Of a stretch of 64,000 nucleotides of DNA, positions 61,828 through 64,000 are shown piece after piece. Source of the DNA: Saprospiraceae bacterium. Its GTDB lineage: Bacteria; Bacteroidota; Bacteroidia; Chitinophagales; Saprospiraceae. Numbering within the stretch: the first letter of the stretch is position 1; the number at the start of each line of letters is the position of its first letter. A program made the position numbers and the translations under genes. Location: the NCBI GenBank assembly GCA_020628645.1, contig JAHDES010000034.1:1-64000 (forward strand). Reading direction: 5' to 3'. The notes below the pieces were generated by a model. The model ran no database searches. It worked only from the letters and a program-made list of their open reading frames with translations, and was not told where the DNA came from.

Positions 61828-62970
61828 TTAAACCTTCATTTCAATCGTATAGGTCTCTATCAATTGATTGAGCATGACCTTAGAAGGAGTCGTTTTCATA
61901 ATGAAATTTCGAAGCCCCGTTCCATATTTCCAATGCCCCATTTTCCCAATCATCCAAGATTTATTAACAATTTGATTGACCTTTTTTTGTCGCTTTTCTT
62001 GAAATAAGGTAAAAGCTTTTTTCATGGTGTACTTTGAGATAATGCTACTCAAGTAGTGCGCATCTTCAATTGCTTGTGCGCCTCCTTGCCCCATATTGGG
62101 TGTAGTGGCATGCCCTGCATCGCCAATTAAACATATTTGATCTTTATACCAATTTTTCATAGGAGCTAGATCATTGATATCGTTTCTAATGATTTTATCA
62201 TCAGGAGTCGCTTGAATTAAATCTTTTACTAGAGCATCATACGATTGATAGCGTTCTAATAAGTTAGATTTCAATTGAGTGGCATCCTCTTTTTCATTTT
62301 CAGGAGCTAAAGCCACCGCAAACCAATATACTTTTCCTTTGCTAATTCTTGAAAATCCAAACCTTAATTGATCGCCCCATAACTCAAATCCTCGATGGTG
62401 TAAATCTGATGGAAGTTCAAGATTGGAGACGCCACGCCAACACGTTTGTCCCGTGTAACGAATTTGACTCGTTGGGAATAATTGTTTTCTCACTTTGGAG
62501 TTGATCCCATCTGCACCGATTAAAAAATCAGATTCACAAGTACTTTGATCCTCAAAATGAACCTTTAAAGTCTGATCGTTTTGAATTTCGTATTGTGAAA
62601 AACTTTTTCCTAGATGAACTTTATTGGAGGGAATTTTATCAAATAAGATTTGCTGTAATTTTGCTCGATGAATAGCCACAGTTGTATAGCCAAATTTTTC
62701 TTCAATTTTCTTTAAATTGGCATCTGAAATGGAAGACATATCTTTTTTACCAATCGTCATTTGATACATCCTATTGCCCGCTTTTTGAACTTCATCTAAT
62801 ACATTCAACTTATCAAAAACTTGAAGTGCATTGGGTGCTAGCCAAATTCCAGCCCCCACTTCTTTGAGTTCACTTGCTCGTTCATACAGTTCATAATCTA
62901 TTCCCTTCTGCTCAAAAGCTAGAGCCGTCGTTAATCCTCCAATTCCTGCGCCGATAATAGTGTATTTCAT
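61828..62970 (-). CDS. FAD-dependent monooxygenase
   Basis: 380 aa. Rossmann FAD motif KYTIIGAGIGGLTTALAFEQKG at the start, DFLIGADGINSKVR (the DG motif), and CLIGDAGHATTPNMGQGGAQAIEDA (GD motif). These are the group A flavoprotein hydroxylase hallmarks. Such enzymes hydroxylate aromatic rings or epoxidise isoprenoids with NAD(P)H and O2; the substrate is unknown. It converges on the HhH gene with a 5-bp gap and is followed on the same strand by the NUDIX gene upstream of it. Confidence 0.88.
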   Translation of the reverse strand: MKYTIIGAGIGGLTTALAFEQKGIDYELYERASELKEVGAGIWLAPNALQVFDKLNVLDEVQKAGNRMYQMTIGKKDMSSISDANLKKIEEKFGYTTVAIHRAKLQQILFDKIPSNKVHLGKSFSQYEIQNDQTLKVHFEDQSTCESDFLIGADGINSKVRKQLFPTSQIRYTGQTCWRGVSNLELPSDLHHRGFELWGDQLRFGFSRISKGKVYWFAVALAPENEKEDATQLKSNLLERYQSYDALVKDLIQATPDDKIIRNDINDLAPMKNWYKDQICLIGDAGHATTPNMGQGGAQAIEDAHYLSSIISKYTMKKAFTLFQEKRQKKVNQIVNKSWMIGKMGHWKYGTGLRNFIMKTTPSKVMLNQLIETYTIEMKV

Positions 62971-62999
62971 TTATAATTTCTTTTTATAGTTTCATTATA

Positions 63000-63557
63000 C
63001 TATAACAAACCTCTATCTATCATCAATTGTGCTTTTAAAATAGTGGTCATGGCTAAAGCGTCTGTGATTTCATTATTCATAACCATTTCTACCACTTCAG
63101 AAAAAGGTAATATTCGTACTTTTAAATCTTCAGTATCTTCGGGTTCTGCTTCTCCAAAACTTAAACCTTGCGCCACATAAGCCAAGCCTGCTTCATCTGT
63201 AACGGAATTAGAAGTATGTAAATCCAAAATTTTTGTCCATTTTGTAGCCGTAATTCCAGTTTCTTCCAATAATTCTCGTTGAGCAGATAAAAGTGGATCT
63301 GTACCAAGGAGACCTCCCCCTTCTGGAATTTCCCATGAATATTGATTGAGGGTATAACGATATTGTCCAACTAAATAGGTATTATAATTTTCATCTAAAG
63401 GAAGGATGCCTATCGCCAAATTTTTGAAATGTACCACTCCATAAATTCCAGGATTACCAGATGGATTGGTGACTTCTCGATGGGTAACGTTTATCCAAGG
63501 ATTATCGTATACTTCTAAAATAGAATTTGTTTTCCAAGGATTAGTGGAACTTGGCAT
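63000..63557 (-). CDS. NUDIX hydrolase (ADP-sugar pyrophosphatase-like)
   Basis: 185 aa. The Nudix box is GGGLLGTDPLLSAQRELLEETGI (about 80-102). RELLEETGI matches the conserved R-E-U-x-E-E-x-G-U, but the position normally Glu eight residues before R is Thr86. The preceding SWEIPEG and following VTDEAGLAYVAQGLS blocks fit the ADP-ribose pyrophosphatase subgroup. It hydrolyses nucleoside diphosphates linked to another moiety. It is transcribed with the flavin monooxygenase (29-bp gap). A divergent secreted-protein gene begins 70 bp away. Confidence 0.87.
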   Translation of the reverse strand: MPSSTNPWKTNSILEVYDNPWINVTHREVTNPSGNPGIYGVVHFKNLAIGILPLDENYNTYLVGQYRYTLNQYSWEIPEGGGLLGTDPLLSAQRELLEETGITATKWTKILDLHTSNSVTDEAGLAYVAQGLSFGEAEPEDTEDLKVRILPFSEVVEMVMNNEITDALAMTTILKAQLMIDRGLL

Positions 63558-63627
63558 AATCTTTTACTTTCTTTAAGGGTACATTTTGACTGCGAAAATA
63601 CTTATAAATTTATTATTATCCTTCATT

Positions 63628-64000
63628 ATGAAGTTGTTTAGAATAATTCTTTTTCTTCTCATTAATGTAAATCTTTTTGCACAAACAATTCCTTCTTCTC
63701 GAACAGTAGATTGGACAATTGCTGGATTAAGAGATACGACTACATTTGGGTTTGCAAAAATTGATATGGCAGAAGAGGGCGTTTTTAATGATGGAAAACA
63801 AGCCAATGATCATATTATTCCCAATATCTTATCCACTATTTTTGTTCCAGGTGTCATTTTTGAATTTCCCGAAGGCGAATTCTTATTTAATGAGCCCATA
63901 CAGCTCCCCAACAATGTCATAATAAGAGGTCAAGGATCTGAAAAAACAATTTTCAAAATGGACTTAGGTGGAAGTGGACATGCCATCCAAATTCAAGGGT
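63628..64000 (+). CDS. Secreted beta-helix-like protein, partial
   Basis: At least 124 codons, open to the window edge. Signal peptide about 1-20 (LFRIILFLLINVNLFAQ). The mature part contains FEFPEGEFLFNEPIQLPNN followed by VIIRGQGSEKTIFKMD. That is the start of a pectate-lyase/parallel beta-helix repeat as in secreted polysaccharide lyases and adhesins. The remainder is outside the window, so catalytic residues and any T9SS domain cannot be assessed. Confidence 0.7.
   Translation, partial: MKLFRIILFLLINVNLFAQTIPSSRTVDWTIAGLRDTTTFGFAKIDMAEEGVFNDGKQANDHIIPNILSTIFVPGVIFEFPEGEFLFNEPIQLPNNVIIRGQGSEKTIFKMDLGGSGHAIQIQG

Overview
The window reads as chromosomal DNA of a Bacteroidota bacterium, most likely of the Saprospiraceae or a close relative (the family is an inference). 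It is AT-rich, start codons lack Shine-Dalgarno sequences, and several upstream regions carry the Bacteroidota promoter form TTTG-N(19-25)-TAnnTTTG. Four secreted proteins carry, or appear to have lost, type 9 secretion system (T9SS) sorting domains. BlaI/M56 regulators, four-helix-bundle (S23-like) proteins, DUF6624 proteins and a DUF4157 protein are also typical of the group. About 47 protein genes, one tRNA-His and one disrupted gene are supported.

Layout. 1-5.8 kb: a truncated secreted protein, a nuclease-like protein and a large T9SS-exported subtilase. 6.2-10.9 kb: a BlaI repressor with a very large BlaR1-like M56 sensor. 11-16.1 kb: a small secreted protein, an MscS-like TM-helix protein, a CBM9-like/beta-lactamase-like hydrolase and a DUF6624 protein. 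16.2-18.3 kb: a sensor kinase/response regulator pair preceded by repeated TTAAGC sites. 18.3-23.1 kb: a patatin, a membrane subtilase, an SGNH esterase lipoprotein and a KAS III-like synthase. 23.3-27.9 kb: a FadN-FadA beta-oxidation unit interrupted by a four-helix-bundle gene between inverted repeats. 27.9-33.7 kb: Uma2, an EamA transporter, a class V aminotransferase, formate-THF ligase and a small secreted protein. 33.7-36.4 kb: a REP-associated transposase (RAYT) among palindromes, and a DUF4157 protein resembling effectors of extracellular contractile injection systems. 36.5-46.3 kb: MetZ, a YbjQ-like protein, a CotH/lamin-tail T9SS protein, TrmH, a tandem AAA+ CbxX-type ATPase and a conserved hypothetical protein. 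46.5-52 kb: tRNA-His, HtrA, a membrane-protein gene split by a 159-bp palindromic element, and a T9SS type B protein. 52-64 kb: a lipoprotein, a penicillin acylase, a second DUF6624 protein, DoxX, two flavoproteins, type II glutamine synthetase, an HhH outer-membrane protein, a NUDIX hydrolase and the start of a beta-helix-like secreted protein.

The most unusual content lies in small mobile or palindromic DNA and in a few odd proteins. A 31-bp hairpin sits 13-14 nt before three unrelated start codons in the same orientation. A palindromic element with an apparent 5-bp duplication splits a gene whose frame is restored by exact excision. The RAYT is ringed by related hairpins. The BlaR1-like protein has about seven divergent W(G/N)-starting repeats. 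The DUF4157 protein ends in an unrecognised domain. No complete new multi-gene system is visible.
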